Assembly (NCBI GenBank): GCA_020440825.1
Contig: JAGRNJ010000021.1
Coordinates: 1 to 48,225, forward strand
DNA from: Leptospiraceae bacterium
GTDB taxonomy: Bacteria > Spirochaetota > Leptospiria > Turneriellales > Turneriellaceae
DNA: 48,225 nucleotides
Direction of reading: 5' to 3'
Shown piece after piece: positions 1 to 9,771 of the stretch (positions are counted from its first letter, which is position 1; every line of letters begins with the position of its first letter). A program made the position numbers and the translations under genes. Below the pieces are notes generated by a model. It worked only from the letters and a program-made list of their open reading frames with translations, did no database searches and had not been told where the DNA came from.

Positions 1-316
1 CAATGATGTCTGAATTACCAAACTCTTCGGCAATGTCTACGACAAGCTTTTCAATGTGGGCTGGTGTTCGATGGGGTGAGCTATGAGGGCGCCTGCTTTT
101 ATTTTTCAAGGTTGTTACGTCAAATTCTGAGGCAACTAAACGCTTTAACCAGTCATATAAAACTTTTCGGGAAATGCCAAACTGGATTGCTGTTTTCTTG
201 AAATTCTTTGAGCGCATTGCAGCTAGCAGTAATTCACCCTTTCGCCGGATTTCGGGATCACGGGCATAGCATAAGTTTTTGTGTAGTCGGTCTATGGAAT
301 CTTTGTAATCTTTCAT
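1..316 (-). CDS. Transposase, N-terminal part (cut by window edge)
   Basis: The frame opens with ATG at 316 and runs off the left edge without a stop (105 codons visible). Residues 39-60 form a helix-turn-helix (AIQFGISRKVLYDWLKRL), followed by a basic linker rich in R, P, S and H around residues 72-85. This is the DNA-binding half typical of IS481/IS3-like transposases with an rve catalytic domain; the DDE residues would lie outside the window, so neither activity nor exact family can be judged. A GAGGA Shine-Dalgarno (323-327) sits six bases before the ATG, unlike the neighbouring chromosomal gene. The element's outer end is not established; a TGTTACAC motif reading outward near 398 and a palindrome ACACTT-6-AAGTGT at 377-394 are candidates. 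Confidence 0.75.
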   Translation of the reverse strand, partial: MKDYKDSIDRLHKNLCYARDPEIRRKGELLLAAMRSKNFKKTAIQFGISRKVLYDWLKRLVASEFDVTTLKNKSRRPHSSPHRTPAHIEKLVVDIAEEFGNSDII

Positions 317-437
317 TGGGGTTCCTCATGTTTGATTTGTTGCAAAACCAAGCTGCGGGAGCCCCACTCATCGAAAACACTTCAAGTAAAGTGTAACATA
401 TCTCTTCGGGTTTAAGAGACAGATTGCAGACTAAACC

Positions 438-2508
<2,071 letters not shown>

Positions 2509-2540
2509 ATTAAAAAGCTTAATATAGAGTAAAAAGCTAC

Positions 2541-2574
2541 TTGACAACTAACTTGACTAAGTTAAACTAAGTTC
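2541..2574 (+). promoter_or_regulatory. Promoter and palindromic operator of the vapBC-like operon
   Basis: TTGACA (2541-2546) and TAAACT (2563-2568) are 16 bases apart and place the transcription start at or next to the ATG at 2575. An inverted repeat AACTT-4-AAGTT covers 2550-2563, and ACTAAGTT is directly repeated at 2556-2563 and 2566-2573. This overlap of promoter and repeats is typical of antitoxin autorepression. Confidence 0.6.
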
Positions 2575-2829
2575 ATGATAGCCAATACTCATGAAACAAA
2601 AACTCATTTGTCAAAATATCTTGAACGGGTTGAAACGGGCGAAGAAATTATCATCGCCCGTTCGGGAAAGCCTGTTGCAAGATTAGTGCCCATGAATTAT
2701 GGTAATAAAGCAGTCTCACGTGATTCAATGTTCGAAAAATATGCAAATAAAATTTCACTGCAGAATGATTGGGACAGCTGGCCAAAGGGTTTTTTAGAAG
2801 CCATGAAATCGAATTTACCAGTTTTATAG
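2575..2829 (+). CDS. Antitoxin, Phd/YefM-like (partner of the PIN toxin)
   Basis: An 84-residue protein whose first half (NTHETKTHLSKYLERVETGE, then IIIARSGKPVARLVP) is the Phd/YefM DNA-binding fold; the C-terminal part is acidic-aromatic (DWDSWPKGFLEAM) and would neutralise the toxin. It lies 21 bases ahead of the PIN-domain gene, the usual antitoxin-first order. The ATG at 2575 has no Shine-Dalgarno; the operon promoter puts the start of transcription at the start codon. The pair stands between fatty-acid genes with no visible mobile-element boundary. Pairing of Phd-type antitoxins with PIN toxins is well known, so VapBC-like is the best description. Confidence 0.85.
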   Translation: MIANTHETKTHLSKYLERVETGEEIIIARSGKPVARLVPMNYGNKAVSRDSMFEKYANKISLQNDWDSWPKGFLEAMKSNLPVL

Positions 2830-2850
2830 ATTGTAAAATTTGATCTGCTT

Positions 2851-3231
2851 ATGAAATGGCTGCTCGACACACATATCATTCTCTTTGCAATGAGCAATTC
2901 AAAAAAACTGGGGGCGGCAGCCCGCAAGATTTTATTGAACCCCGAAAACCAGCTTCGCTTTAGCGCCGCTTCACTCTGGGAGATATCCTTAAAATCTGGC
3001 ATGGGCAAACTAGATGTTGAAATTGAGGTTGTCGAAGAATACTGCCGGGAATATGATATTGGTATTCTACCTGTATTACCACAGCATATTAGAGATCTCA
3101 ACAAGGTAAGTACGGTACACCCAGACCCATTTGATCGGTTATTGATTGCCCAGGCAGAAAGCACGCCGATGTATCTTCTTACTCAAGATGAGACTATTTT
3201 GAATATTTGCAATATGGCAAAAGCAGGATAG
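2851..3231 (+). CDS. vapC: PIN-domain ribonuclease toxin (VapC family)
   Basis: The 126-residue protein fits a full-length VapC. The four acidic metal ligands expected for the PIN active site are visible: D6 (LLDTHIIL), E44 (ASLWEIS), D95 (PDPFDRLLIAQA) and D113 (LTQDE). VapC toxins are Mg-dependent endoribonucleases, often cutting tRNA or rRNA; the target here is unknown. It follows the antitoxin by 21 bases and must be read from the same transcript, since no promoter is visible in the gap. It has no clear Shine-Dalgarno, which may keep its expression below that of the antitoxin. Confidence 0.9.
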   Translation: MKWLLDTHIILFAMSNSKKLGAAARKILLNPENQLRFSAASLWEISLKSGMGKLDVEIEVVEEYCREYDIGILPVLPQHIRDLNKVSTVHPDPFDRLLIAQAESTPMYLLTQDETILNICNMAKAG

Positions 3232-3377
3232 ATTTGTTTCGCATTTTTATAGGATCAATTTAATGCCTCACATTTTGCTGTTCATATAAGCAGGAAAGTC
3301 AAAAACAATCTGAAAATGATTAGATCAAAATTAAGAGAAAATTAGAGATCGCTTCAAGAAAATAACATATGAACACT

Positions 3378-3773
3378 TCAAATATTAAGTGCTTTTAAGA
3401 AATCATCTGCCTTACCAATATTCAACCACAATGTTTTTTCTTTCGTTGTGGGGTTGTCACGATAGACGATCTTAATGTTTCCAGATTTAAGAAAACAGGT
3501 TACCTTTTCAGCTGAAACAATATCTTCTTTTCTAATCAAAGTATTTACTGCAATCAATGCATTGCTAAAAACCAGAACCCGAAATGGCAATCCGCGATAG
3601 CGCAGTCCGTTTACATACCCTCCCATCGATGATGTTCTCAAGAGAGGCGGGGGGTTCGAATCAATAAATTGCTGGCACTGGGCTCTTCCTTGCCGCCAGA
3701 GCTTCCACAAAATAAAAAAAACCAGAGCCATAAAAGGCAATGGTAGAAAAGGCAGCAGGTTCTCGAGATCCAT
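3378..3773 (-). CDS. Hypothetical single-pass membrane protein
   Basis: A 131-residue protein of no family I recognise. One membrane segment lies at about residues 7-24 (LPFLPLPFMALVFFILW), followed by a basic stop-transfer patch (KLWRQGR) and a soluble domain of about 100 residues that should be cytoplasmic. Several short beta-rich stretches (RYRGLPFRVLVFSNALIAVN, NIKIVYRD) suggest a small beta domain, perhaps PH-like. It starts 33 bases after the stop of the oxidoreductase gene and is probably co-transcribed with it. No signal-peptide cleavage site is apparent. Confidence 0.65.
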   Translation of the reverse strand: MDLENLLPFLPLPFMALVFFILWKLWRQGRAQCQQFIDSNPPPLLRTSSMGGYVNGLRYRGLPFRVLVFSNALIAVNTLIRKEDIVSAEKVTCFLKSGNIKIVYRDNPTTKEKTLWLNIGKADDFLKALNI

Positions 3774-3806
3774 AATATTAAAAGCAGTGCAAAACTATTC
3801 TGAATA

Positions 3807-4829
3807 TCAATCAAAAGTGACAACAAATTTGCCAGACGATGCCCTGCTCTCAAGCATGCGATGCACTTCTGAAATTCCAGAAGCGGGCATCGCATTAATT
3901 TCAACAGTCGAAATCTCTTTGCTTTCAAACAGTTTCAAAAGTTGATTCATCTCGGCTTCAAATTGCTCAATGTTATCTCTGGCTACTGCGAGCATATTCA
4001 CGCCGTAAAAACCTCGGGATTTCATCATCAAGTCAACCACTGAAAAGGTGAGCATGCTGAATGCCTCGGTAATTAAATTTGGTAATTTCAACAATGAACG
4101 ATCTGAAAATGTGGCAGCCCCGTACCCGACAACCCGACCGTGGGGTAGCAGCAAATCAAGTTCTTTCTTGAACTGGGAACCACCAACAGAGTCAAGAATA
4201 AGGTGGATGCCTTGCGGTGCCAGAGATTTTATTTTTGTAAAATAATCTTCACCGCGATAATCAATGGCATGGTCAACCCCGAGTTGCTTTAACTTTTCAA
4301 TTTTTTTTGGCCCGCCAGCAGTGCCGAAAATTTCCAGCCCGGCATATTTTGACAATTGTACCGCAGCTTGTCCCACCCCCCCGGCAGCAGCATGAATGAG
4401 AATTTTATCTCCCTTTTTAATAGAACCGGTTTCAAAAATGGAGTGCCAGGCAGTTACATAATTAACCGGAATAGAGGCCCCCTGCTCATAGGTCATATAA
4501 TCGGGAAGTAAGAATGTTGTACGCTCATCTGCGATAGCAAATTCAGCATAGCCACCAAACAAAGTCAGTGCGAGCACTTTGTCATTATTTTTAAATTTTG
4601 TTACACTGCTGCCCACCTGCACAACCTCTCCCGCAACTTCATAACCAGGAATAAATGGCATTTTAGGGGCATCTGTATATTGACCTTTGCGCGCCAGTAC
4701 ATCCGCAAAATTCACGCCGAATGCCCTGGTTCGAATAAGTACCTGACTTGGGCCCGGCGATGGGGTCTCCCATTCTCTTATCTGCAGACTTCGAAAATCG
4801 CCGCTTCTCAAGATCGGTATCGCTTTCAT
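3807..4829 (-). CDS. Zinc-free MDR alcohol dehydrogenase / quinone oxidoreductase-like
   Basis: A 340-residue medium-chain dehydrogenase/reductase. The GroES-like N-domain has NFADVLARKGQY and PFIPGYEVAGEVVQVG; the NADPH Rossmann motif AAAGGVGQAAVQLSK is at about 146-160, and LDSVGG follows near 215. The cysteines of the structural-zinc loop are absent, so this belongs to the quinone oxidoreductase/VAT-1-like branch that reduces enones or quinones with NADPH. The substrate is not determinable. It is divergent from the acyl-CoA dehydrogenase gene (start codons 85 bases apart) and leads a two-gene unit with the small membrane protein. Confidence 0.85.
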   Translation of the reverse strand: MKAIPILRSGDFRSLQIREWETPSPGPSQVLIRTRAFGVNFADVLARKGQYTDAPKMPFIPGYEVAGEVVQVGSSVTKFKNNDKVLALTLFGGYAEFAIADERTTFLLPDYMTYEQGASIPVNYVTAWHSIFETGSIKKGDKILIHAAAGGVGQAAVQLSKYAGLEIFGTAGGPKKIEKLKQLGVDHAIDYRGEDYFTKIKSLAPQGIHLILDSVGGSQFKKELDLLLPHGRVVGYGAATFSDRSLLKLPNLITEAFSMLTFSVVDLMMKSRGFYGVNMLAVARDNIEQFEAEMNQLLKLFESKEISTVEINAMPASGISEVHRMLESRASSGKFVVTFD

Positions 4830-4863
4830 AGTCGATCTATGCTTTGTTTTAACCTTATGTCAA
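4830..4863 (-). promoter_or_regulatory. Candidate leaderless promoter of the MDR oxidoreductase
   Basis: Reading on the minus strand, TTGACA (4863-4858) begins 34 bases before the ATG at 4829. The -10 region (CATAGA, 4841-4836) is weak. There is no Shine-Dalgarno. Confidence 0.5.
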
Positions 4864-4880
4864 TGAATATTAAAAAACGA

Positions 4881-4914
4881 TTGTGATTGAATATCGATTA
4901 TAATAAACGTACTC
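4881..4914 (+). promoter_or_regulatory. Promoter of the acyl-CoA dehydrogenase gene
   Basis: TTGTGA (4881-4886) begins 34 bases before the ATG at 4915 and could pair with TAAACG (4904-4909) at 17-base spacing. A perfect TATAAT is also present at 4899-4904 but has no good -35 at normal distance. Either way the 5' leader would be at most a few bases. No Shine-Dalgarno is present. Confidence 0.45.
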
Positions 4915-6618
4915 ATGAAATTAATTCACCCGAAATCAGATACATTTGAGCATCTGGATGAAAAATCCCGAAATATAATGCTCAAGACAATAGAGTTTTT
5001 CGAAAATAAAGGTCTCAAAAAACTGAAAGCAGATGATCATGCCAGAGTCTGGTATGCCGATTTTCTCGAATTTGTAAAAAAAGAGAAGGTCTTTGCTACC
5101 CTGATGACCCCCAAAGGCTACGGGCCGCAAGATTCCAGATGGGATACGTTTAGAATCTGTGATTTCAATGAAGTGGTTTCTTTCTACGGGTTAGCCTATT
5201 GGTATACCTGGCAGGTAAGCATGCTGGGCTTAACCCCTATCTGGATGAGCAATAACGAGAAAGTAAAAAATAAGGCCGCCCAGCTTTTACAAGACGGAGA
5301 GATCTTTGCTTTTGGCTTATCAGAGAGAGCCCATGGTGCCGATTTAATTTCCAGTGAAGTCACCCTGCATCCTCAGGATGACGGTACCTATAAAGCAACC
5401 GGGCGCAAGTACTATATCGGCAATGGCAACAAAGCGGCATTGGTTTCTACTTTCGGCAAGATTGCCGGTACTAAAGATTATGTCTTTTTTGTTGTGAGTT
5501 CAACCCATGAAAAATACAAATGTATTCAAAATGTAACCGCATCACAAAACTATGTGGCTGAATTTGAACTGCTGGACTATCCCATTACAGAAGATGATAT
5601 ACTGGCTAAAGGCAGAGAAGCCTGGGATATGTCACTTGCAACAGTAGCACTTTGTAAATACAACCTCGGCTGGGCATCTGTTGGCATTTGCACTCATGCT
5701 TTTTATGAGGCCATCACTCATGCATCTAATCGGGTACTGTTTAATCATGCAGTTACAGAATTTACCCATATCAAGCAACTGTTTGTAGACGCCTATTCAA
5801 AACTGATGGCTATGAAACTGTTCGCCCGTAGAGCGGCAGACTATATTCGCTCGGCTTCTGAAGCAGATAAACGCTATCTACTCTATAACCCGATGGTGAA
5901 AATGAAAGTAACCATGCAAGGTGAAGAGGTGATCAATTTGCTCTGGGATGTTATTGCTGCAAGGGGTTTTGAAAAAGATCTCTATTTCGAAATGGCTGCT
6001 AGAGACATTCGGGGATTACCAAAACTCGAGGGTACAGCCCAGGTGAACATGGTTTTAATTATAAAGTTTATCGAAAACTTTTTATTCAACCCGGCCGAGT
6101 TTGCTGAGGTGCCGATCAATAATTCAAAAGATAATGACAGCTTTATGTTCACACAAGGGGCAACAAGCAAAGGACAGAACCGAATCGTATTTCATGATTA
6201 CAAAAAAGCATTCGGACTCTTCAAATTGAAAAACCTCGAGATCTTTCTGCAACAGGTAGATGCCTTCAAAGAAATGTACAAGAATCATCCGCCGAGCAAA
6301 GAACAAAGTCGGGATCTCGACTTCATGCTTATTCTGGGAGAGATTTTTACACTTATCCCATATGCACAGTTAATCTTAGAAGAATCCCACCTGCAAAAAG
6401 TTGACCCGCAGATTGTAGACCAGATTTTTGATTTTCTAATTCGCGATTTCTCAAAATATGCGATGATGATTTATACCAAAACCAGCAGCACAGATGAACA
6501 GATGAAACTGTGTTTACAGATGGTTAAAAAACCCGAGAAAAATCAGGAACGATATGAATCTGTACTCAACAAACATGTCTATTCTTTGAATGGACAATAT
6601 AAAATGAATGATGGATAA
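4915..6618 (+). CDS. Acyl-CoA dehydrogenase family protein
   Basis: A 567-residue acyl-CoA dehydrogenase-like flavoprotein, longer than the usual 380-residue form by a C-terminal extension of about 150 residues (from roughly 415). The middle beta domain shows FAFGLSERAHGADLISSEV and GRKYYIGNGNKA, matching the FAD/substrate-binding core (usual form LTEP-GSD and G-K-WITN-A), and the C-terminal helical domain shows the long amphipathic helices with RDIRGLPKLEGTAQVN near the FAD-adenine site. Expected role: first oxidation of acyl-CoA in beta-oxidation. The acidic base cannot be assigned with certainty by eye. It is transcribed away from the MDR oxidoreductase and is probably monocistronic, ending close to the convergent SDR gene. 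Confidence 0.85.
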   Translation: MKLIHPKSDTFEHLDEKSRNIMLKTIEFFENKGLKKLKADDHARVWYADFLEFVKKEKVFATLMTPKGYGPQDSRWDTFRICDFNEVVSFYGLAYWYTWQVSMLGLTPIWMSNNEKVKNKAAQLLQDGEIFAFGLSERAHGADLISSEVTLHPQDDGTYKATGRKYYIGNGNKAALVSTFGKIAGTKDYVFFVVSSTHEKYKCIQNVTASQNYVAEFELLDYPITEDDILAKGREAWDMSLATVALCKYNLGWASVGICTHAFYEAITHASNRVLFNHAVTEFTHIKQLFVDAYSKLMAMKLFARRAADYIRSASEADKRYLLYNPMVKMKVTMQGEEVINLLWDVIAARGFEKDLYFEMAARDIRGLPKLEGTAQVNMVLIIKFIENFLFNPAEFAEVPINNSKDNDSFMFTQGATSKGQNRIVFHDYKKAFGLFKLKNLEIFLQQVDAFKEMYKNHPPSKEQSRDLDFMLILGEIFTLIPYAQLILEESHLQKVDPQIVDQIFDFLIRDFSKYAMMIYTKTSSTDEQMKLCLQMVKKPEKNQERYESVLNKHVYSLNGQYKMNDG

Positions 6619-6648
6619 CTGCGTAGAAGATCTGGAATTTTAGTACAG

Positions 6649-7410
6649 CTATTTTTTTGTTTTGGGAGAAAAATGCTCGGCAAAAAAAAATGTCGCTAAG
6701 GGAAAGTCTTTAAAAAGACTATAAGCCCCGGGATATACAAGGGTACGGTCTTTGGTTTCATAAGCCTTAAAAATAAGTTCTGCCAGTTCTTTGCTGTTTC
6801 CGGTTGGTAAAATTTGAGAAGACAAATTATTTTCTATCTGGCGTCGAACCTCTGACTCAAGGTTGGTGGCAATGGGCCCGGGGTATACAGTTGTAACATG
6901 AATTGAGTCATCTTTTAGTTCATTTCTCACAATTTCACTGGCAATACTTAGCCCTGCTTTTGCAGCGCTATAAAATGCGGAACCAGTGATTGGGGTAACG
7001 CCAGCCATACTGGACACATTAATAATATGACCACCTCCATTTTTCATTAAGGGAATCGATAATTGCATAAGCCTTAAAGGCACATGTAAATCTAACACTA
7101 GCAGCTTCTCTGCCTTCTCCCAGGGAGTTGTGGCCAGAGATTGCAAGAACATTATCCCCGCATTATTTATCAGTACATCCAGAGAGTTTGCATTTTTCAT
7201 AAAATTTTGAATTAATTTGGGCAGGCCATTGATGTCTGACAGGTCTTGTTGGTAAGTTACAACCCGGTTTTCCTGTAGTTCTGCCTGCAATTCATGCAGC
7301 CCCTCAGCATCTATATCAACCAGGTGCAAGATGGCATTGCTTTTCTGAAAAAATACACGGGCCAAGTCGCTCCCAATACCATTTGCAGCCCCTGTAATCA
7401 TAACATTCAT
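6649..7410 (-). CDS. Short-chain dehydrogenase/reductase
   Basis: A classical SDR of 253 residues. The cofactor motif TGAANGIG is at 6-13, NNAG at 82-85, and the catalytic set is S134, Y147 and K151 (YSAAK). An aspartate after the second beta-strand (VDIDAEGL, near 32) favours NAD(H) over NADP(H). The substrate is unknown; position beside two beta-oxidation genes suggests a lipid-derived alcohol or ketone, which is inference. It converges with the acyl-CoA dehydrogenase gene (30-base gap). Confidence 0.88.
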   Translation of the reverse strand: MNVMITGAANGIGSDLARVFFQKSNAILHLVDIDAEGLHELQAELQENRVVTYQQDLSDINGLPKLIQNFMKNANSLDVLINNAGIMFLQSLATTPWEKAEKLLVLDLHVPLRLMQLSIPLMKNGGGHIINVSSMAGVTPITGSAFYSAAKAGLSIASEIVRNELKDDSIHVTTVYPGPIATNLESEVRRQIENNLSSQILPTGNSKELAELIFKAYETKDRTLVYPGAYSLFKDFPLATFFFAEHFSPKTKK

Positions 7411-7444
7411 AGAGGTATTTTATTGTGGTTCTTTGAATAGTCAA
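7411..7444 (-). promoter_or_regulatory. Leaderless promoter of the SDR gene
   Basis: On the minus strand TTGACT (7444-7439) and TAAAAT (7422-7417) are separated by 16 bases, and the ATG at 7410 follows the -10 by six bases. This is the best-formed example in the window of a promoter whose start site coincides with the start codon. Confidence 0.65.
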
Positions 7445-7450
7445 TATAAA

Positions 7451-7476
7451 TAAGCCCGGGAGTTTTGCCGGGCTTA
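7451..7476 (-). terminator. Rho-independent terminator after the outer-membrane protein gene
   Basis: TAAGCCCGG (7451-7459) pairs perfectly with CCGGGCTTA (7468-7476) around an eight-base loop. On the minus strand it is followed by a T-rich stretch (TTTATATTGA). It lies 24 bases past the stop of the 7501-8259 gene and just upstream of the SDR promoter. Confidence 0.8.
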
Positions 7477-7500
7477 ATTTCTTAGCACGATTGTTTTTCT

Positions 7501-8259
7501 TTAGAAATTCAACCCGATGCTCATTTTGTAGAAATGTTCTTGAGTTGTTGGTCCTAAGACATCTAAGCCGCCAGCAAAACTCAACGAGGCATTGTTATCT
7601 GGCAGATTAACTGACAGATAGGGACCTATCCAGGAATAGTTTGTGTTCCATGTTCCGGCACTGGTGCTGCCAGTAGGATACGCAGTATTGATCAGCTGTT
7701 CCCAATGCACACCAACTGAGAAGTTTTTATTGATCACATAACCTGCGCTGGTCCAGTAGTGTAGAAAGTCGTTTACTGTACCCCTATGATCAGCACCAGC
7801 AAACATTGTCTTATAGAAACCGGCATACACATTTGCTTCAAACATTCCATCATTGTAGGCAACCGTCAGGTTCGGTACAATCGCTTCACCAAGCGTTGCT
7901 CTTCCGTTTTGTGACTGCAGGTTACCGCTAAGCACACCAACATATAATGAAACTGATAGAGCTTCTACCGGGGTCAATGTAACACCACCACCGAACTCAG
8001 TCCATGGGGCACCACCACCGCCACCAGTTGCTGTATTACCGGTAGTAAATCCGTTGGTCGTCCAGAACAAACCGTAGAAGTCAAGGCTCAAAGAGTCTGA
8101 CAGAGGGATACCCGCGCCTGCCAAAACATTGAAACCAAAGAAAGCGTCTGTGTTAAAAGCAACACTGAAAGACGTTTTATCATTATCTTGGGCGTGAACT
8201 GACGTTGCAAGACTTACAGCGATCAATGCGCTGAGAACTAATTTCATTAGTTTTTTCAT
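7501..8259 (-). CDS. Outer-membrane beta-barrel protein (porin-like)
   Basis: The start is taken at 8259 (252 residues): it begins MKKLMKLVLSALIAVSLATS with cleavage after VHAQ, and an AGGAGA Shine-Dalgarno lies at 8265-8270. An in-frame ATG at 8322 would bury the signal peptide behind 21 charged residues. The mature part alternates polar and aromatic residues, has a glycine-rich turn (TGNTATGGGGGAPW) and ends with GLNF, a C-terminal aromatic as in barrel proteins recognised by the BAM complex. About ten to twelve strands seem likely from length. No specific family or cargo is recognised. It is monocistronic, with its own terminator and a long AT-rich leader. Confidence 0.75.
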   Translation of the reverse strand: MKKLMKLVLSALIAVSLATSVHAQDNDKTSFSVAFNTDAFFGFNVLAGAGIPLSDSLSLDFYGLFWTTNGFTTGNTATGGGGGAPWTEFGGGVTLTPVEALSVSLYVGVLSGNLQSQNGRATLGEAIVPNLTVAYNDGMFEANVYAGFYKTMFAGADHRGTVNDFLHYWTSAGYVINKNFSVGVHWEQLINTAYPTGSTSAGTWNTNYSWIGPYLSVNLPDNNASLSFAGGLDVLGPTTQEHFYKMSIGLNF

Positions 8260-8637
8260 TTTTTTCTCCTGATTCTTTTTTACGATTCTTATTTCTTTGA
8301 ATCGCTTGGCATACGAGAGCAACCGGCATGCCAGAGCACACTGCGCTCGATCTGAAAAATTGAGATCAGGAAATAAATGAAATGAATTAAATTTAATTTA
8401 TTTGATTAAAAGATAAATTTATCTAAAGAATTTATAATAAAACTGTCAGATCTATGCATCGAATTTGTCTGAAAATTGTCATGCCTTTATCATTAGGCTG
8501 TCGGCAGGAATAATCTTTTTTTATTTTCAAGGTAGCCGGCTGCTTTTTACTGTGGTATACTTTCAATGTATTGCTTTCACTTTCATTAGGCGACTGCCGC
8601 GAGACCCGGTGGTCGCATTCTTTTTTCTTTATGTTTC

Positions 8638-8657
8638 CTTAAGTAACCTCTGAAAAA
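8638..8657 (-). repeat. Dispersed 20-base repeat, copy 1
   Basis: CTTAAGTAACCTCTGAAAAA here is the exact reverse complement of 40820-40839; allowing one mismatch the match reaches 24 bases (8634-8657). It forms one arm of a possible hairpin, ACCTCTG (8646-8652) with CAGAGGT (8677-8683). The form resembles an insertion-sequence end or a small MITE remnant, but no family is assigned. Confidence 0.6.
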
Positions 8658-8685
8658 GTCCCTCTATTCACTTATCCAGAGGTAA

Positions 8686-8706
8686 TTCCGCGCTAAACGC
8701 GCGGAA
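8686..8706. other. GC-rich perfect hairpin after the 8718-9170 gene
   Basis: TTCCGCGC (8686-8693) pairs with GCGCGGAA (8699-8706) around a five-base loop. It lies 11 bases past the stop codon of the minus-strand gene and may stop or stabilise that transcript, although the run of T expected for an intrinsic terminator on that strand is missing. Confidence 0.55.
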
Positions 8707-8717
8707 AAACATCTATG

Positions 8718-9170
8718 TTAGCTTATTTTTTCAGCACTCAACAGTAATCGAGAGGGCTCGGCAATATAGATTCTGTATCGCTCACCTTCCTTAAATTTTC
8801 GTGTTAGAGCATTGCTGCAGTAAACATATTCATTATCTAAATATAATCGCACACCTGCACGCGCAGCTTCATATCGTGCAGAACCTTCAATGGCAATTAC
8901 TCTTGAAGAACCGCGAAAAATTTTCAACAAACTGAGAAACATACTACCTGCGATGAAAAACGTCACAATACTGACTATGATGAAAAAGATAGACATCCCC
9001 AAATATTTTGATAAACCATTGACAGCCATAAAAACACCAAATGTTAAAGCTGCGATTATAAAAACCATAGTAAGTGCCATTTCTTTTTTTACCTGGCGCA
9101 ATTGTTCCGGTACAACTTCTCCCCTTTTATTCGCTTCAATGTTTTCTTTTTTATTCCAGTATGTTGCCAT
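8718..9170 (-). CDS. Hypothetical membrane protein with two transmembrane segments
   Basis: A 150-residue protein with a charged N-terminus, two membrane helices (about 32-50, MVFIIAALTFGVFMAV; and 58-82, MSIFFIIVSIVTFFIAGSMF) and a soluble C-terminal domain of about 65 residues with small beta-like stretches (GVRLYLDNEYVYCSN, YRIYIAEPSRLLLSAE). No family is recognised. The start at 9170 is supported by GGAGGAG six bases upstream. It is a single gene between the repeat-bearing spacer and the IS remnant. Confidence 0.65.
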   Translation of the reverse strand: MATYWNKKENIEANKRGEVVPEQLRQVKKEMALTMVFIIAALTFGVFMAVNGLSKYLGMSIFFIIVSIVTFFIAGSMFLSLLKIFRGSSRVIAIEGSARYEAARAGVRLYLDNEYVYCSNALTRKFKEGERYRIYIAEPSRLLLSAEKIS

Positions 9171-9341
9171 ATTCTCCTCCCGGTTTCACAAATAATCGAT
9201 TTACTGAATACGACAATCAGTTTTTAAGTATGCAAATACCGAATCACAATATTTTGCCAGGATAAAAGGCGACACAACTATGGGTGGCCTATGTGCAACA
9301 AAAGAGGAAGCTCTTAGATACCTGTACAAAAATTTTGAGTT

Positions 9342-9580
9342 CTACAGATCATCTGGAAAATTTATGCCAAGTCCAGGTTCCGCGCCTTCGATTTCTTTTG
9401 CGTCGATTAAAGAAATTTTACAATATTCAGACCTTTCCAGGCTGAATTCATGCTTCCGTTTTCCAAGCAGCCCATAAGGAAGGCCAAGGTGTTCACAAAG
9501 CTCTCGCTGTGTCTTTCCAGTTGAGAGAAGCAGCTAGCAGCATTCTTTTTGAATTCAACATCATAATCCTTTCGTTTCAT
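9342..9580 (-). pseudogene. IS3-type transposase OrfA, frameshifted remnant
   Basis: Translation starts at 9580 (MKRKDYDVEFKKNA), the usual opening of IS3 OrfA, with GGAGG at 9586-9590. Near 9535 the frame is lost: the next frame, after an in-frame TAG at 9534-9536, reads LLLSTGKTQRELCEHLGLPY and then GLLGKRKHEF, the helix-turn-helix of OrfA, and stops at 9342. The rest of the leucine-zipper region is not recognisable. The frameshift plus the missing OrfB make it non-functional. Confidence 0.7.
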
Positions 9581-9641
9581 TGTAACCTCCAAATTTACAT
9601 TGTTAGGCTACCTGTCTGTCCGGAAAATTGGGGGAGCTACA
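9342..9641 (-). mobile_element. Decayed IS3-family element, left end and orfA remnant
   Basis: The sequence complementary to 9611-9641 begins TGTAGCTCCCCCAATTTTCC and continues with GGACAGACAGG, the form of an IS3-family terminal inverted repeat (starting TG). About 30 bases further in, a broken orfA follows on the same strand. I find no orfB and no matching right end before 9170, so most of the element has been lost. It sits about 130 bases upstream of rpmI. Confidence 0.65.
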
Positions 9642-9733
9642 TACTGGAGTCATATTCAATGAGAATGAAAAGATTTAATTCAAAATTGGTTCTTGGTAGT
9701 ATTGCTTAAACATCAGTTAAGAATTCTCTAATC

Positions 9734-9771
9734 TTACTTGACACCCTATATCAAGTAATCTTGATGCCCTT
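9734..9771 (+). promoter_or_regulatory. Upstream region of rpmI-rplT: -35 element and mutually exclusive hairpins
   Basis: TTGACA (9738-9743) begins 34 bases before the rpmI ATG; the matching -10 is poor (CTTGAT, 9760-9765). A further possible -10, TCTAAT, is at 9727-9732. TTACTTGA (9734-9741) pairs perfectly with TCAAGTAA (9751-9758), while TCAAG (9751-9755) can instead pair with CTTGA (9760-9764), so two alternative structures compete. No Shine-Dalgarno precedes rpmI. Confidence 0.45.

Larger units (their letters stand above)
8260..8717. other. 458-base intergenic region: AT-rich leader, repeat, GC hairpin
   Basis: The first part (8280-8450) is very AT-rich and should hold the promoter of the outer-membrane protein gene; CTGACA (8447-8442, minus strand) with TAGATA 16 bases on is the best but weak candidate, implying a leader of about 150 bases. 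The middle (8480-8620) has a more GC-rich character and two near-direct copies of CATTAGGC at about 8493 and 8583. A 20-base repeat shared with 40820-40839 lies at 8638-8657. I see no convincing gene. Confidence 0.6.

Noticed and set aside
3650..3665. GGGTTCGAATC, resembling a tRNA T-arm
   Set aside because: No acceptor or anticodon stem around it; it lies inside a minus-strand coding region.
8465..8653. 62-codon plus-strand frame in the long spacer
   Set aside because: Composition is irregular, no ribosome-binding site, and its end lies in the dispersed repeat.
9280..9477. 65-codon plus-strand frame
   Set aside because: Antisense to the decayed IS3 orfA, whose recognisable residues are on the other strand.
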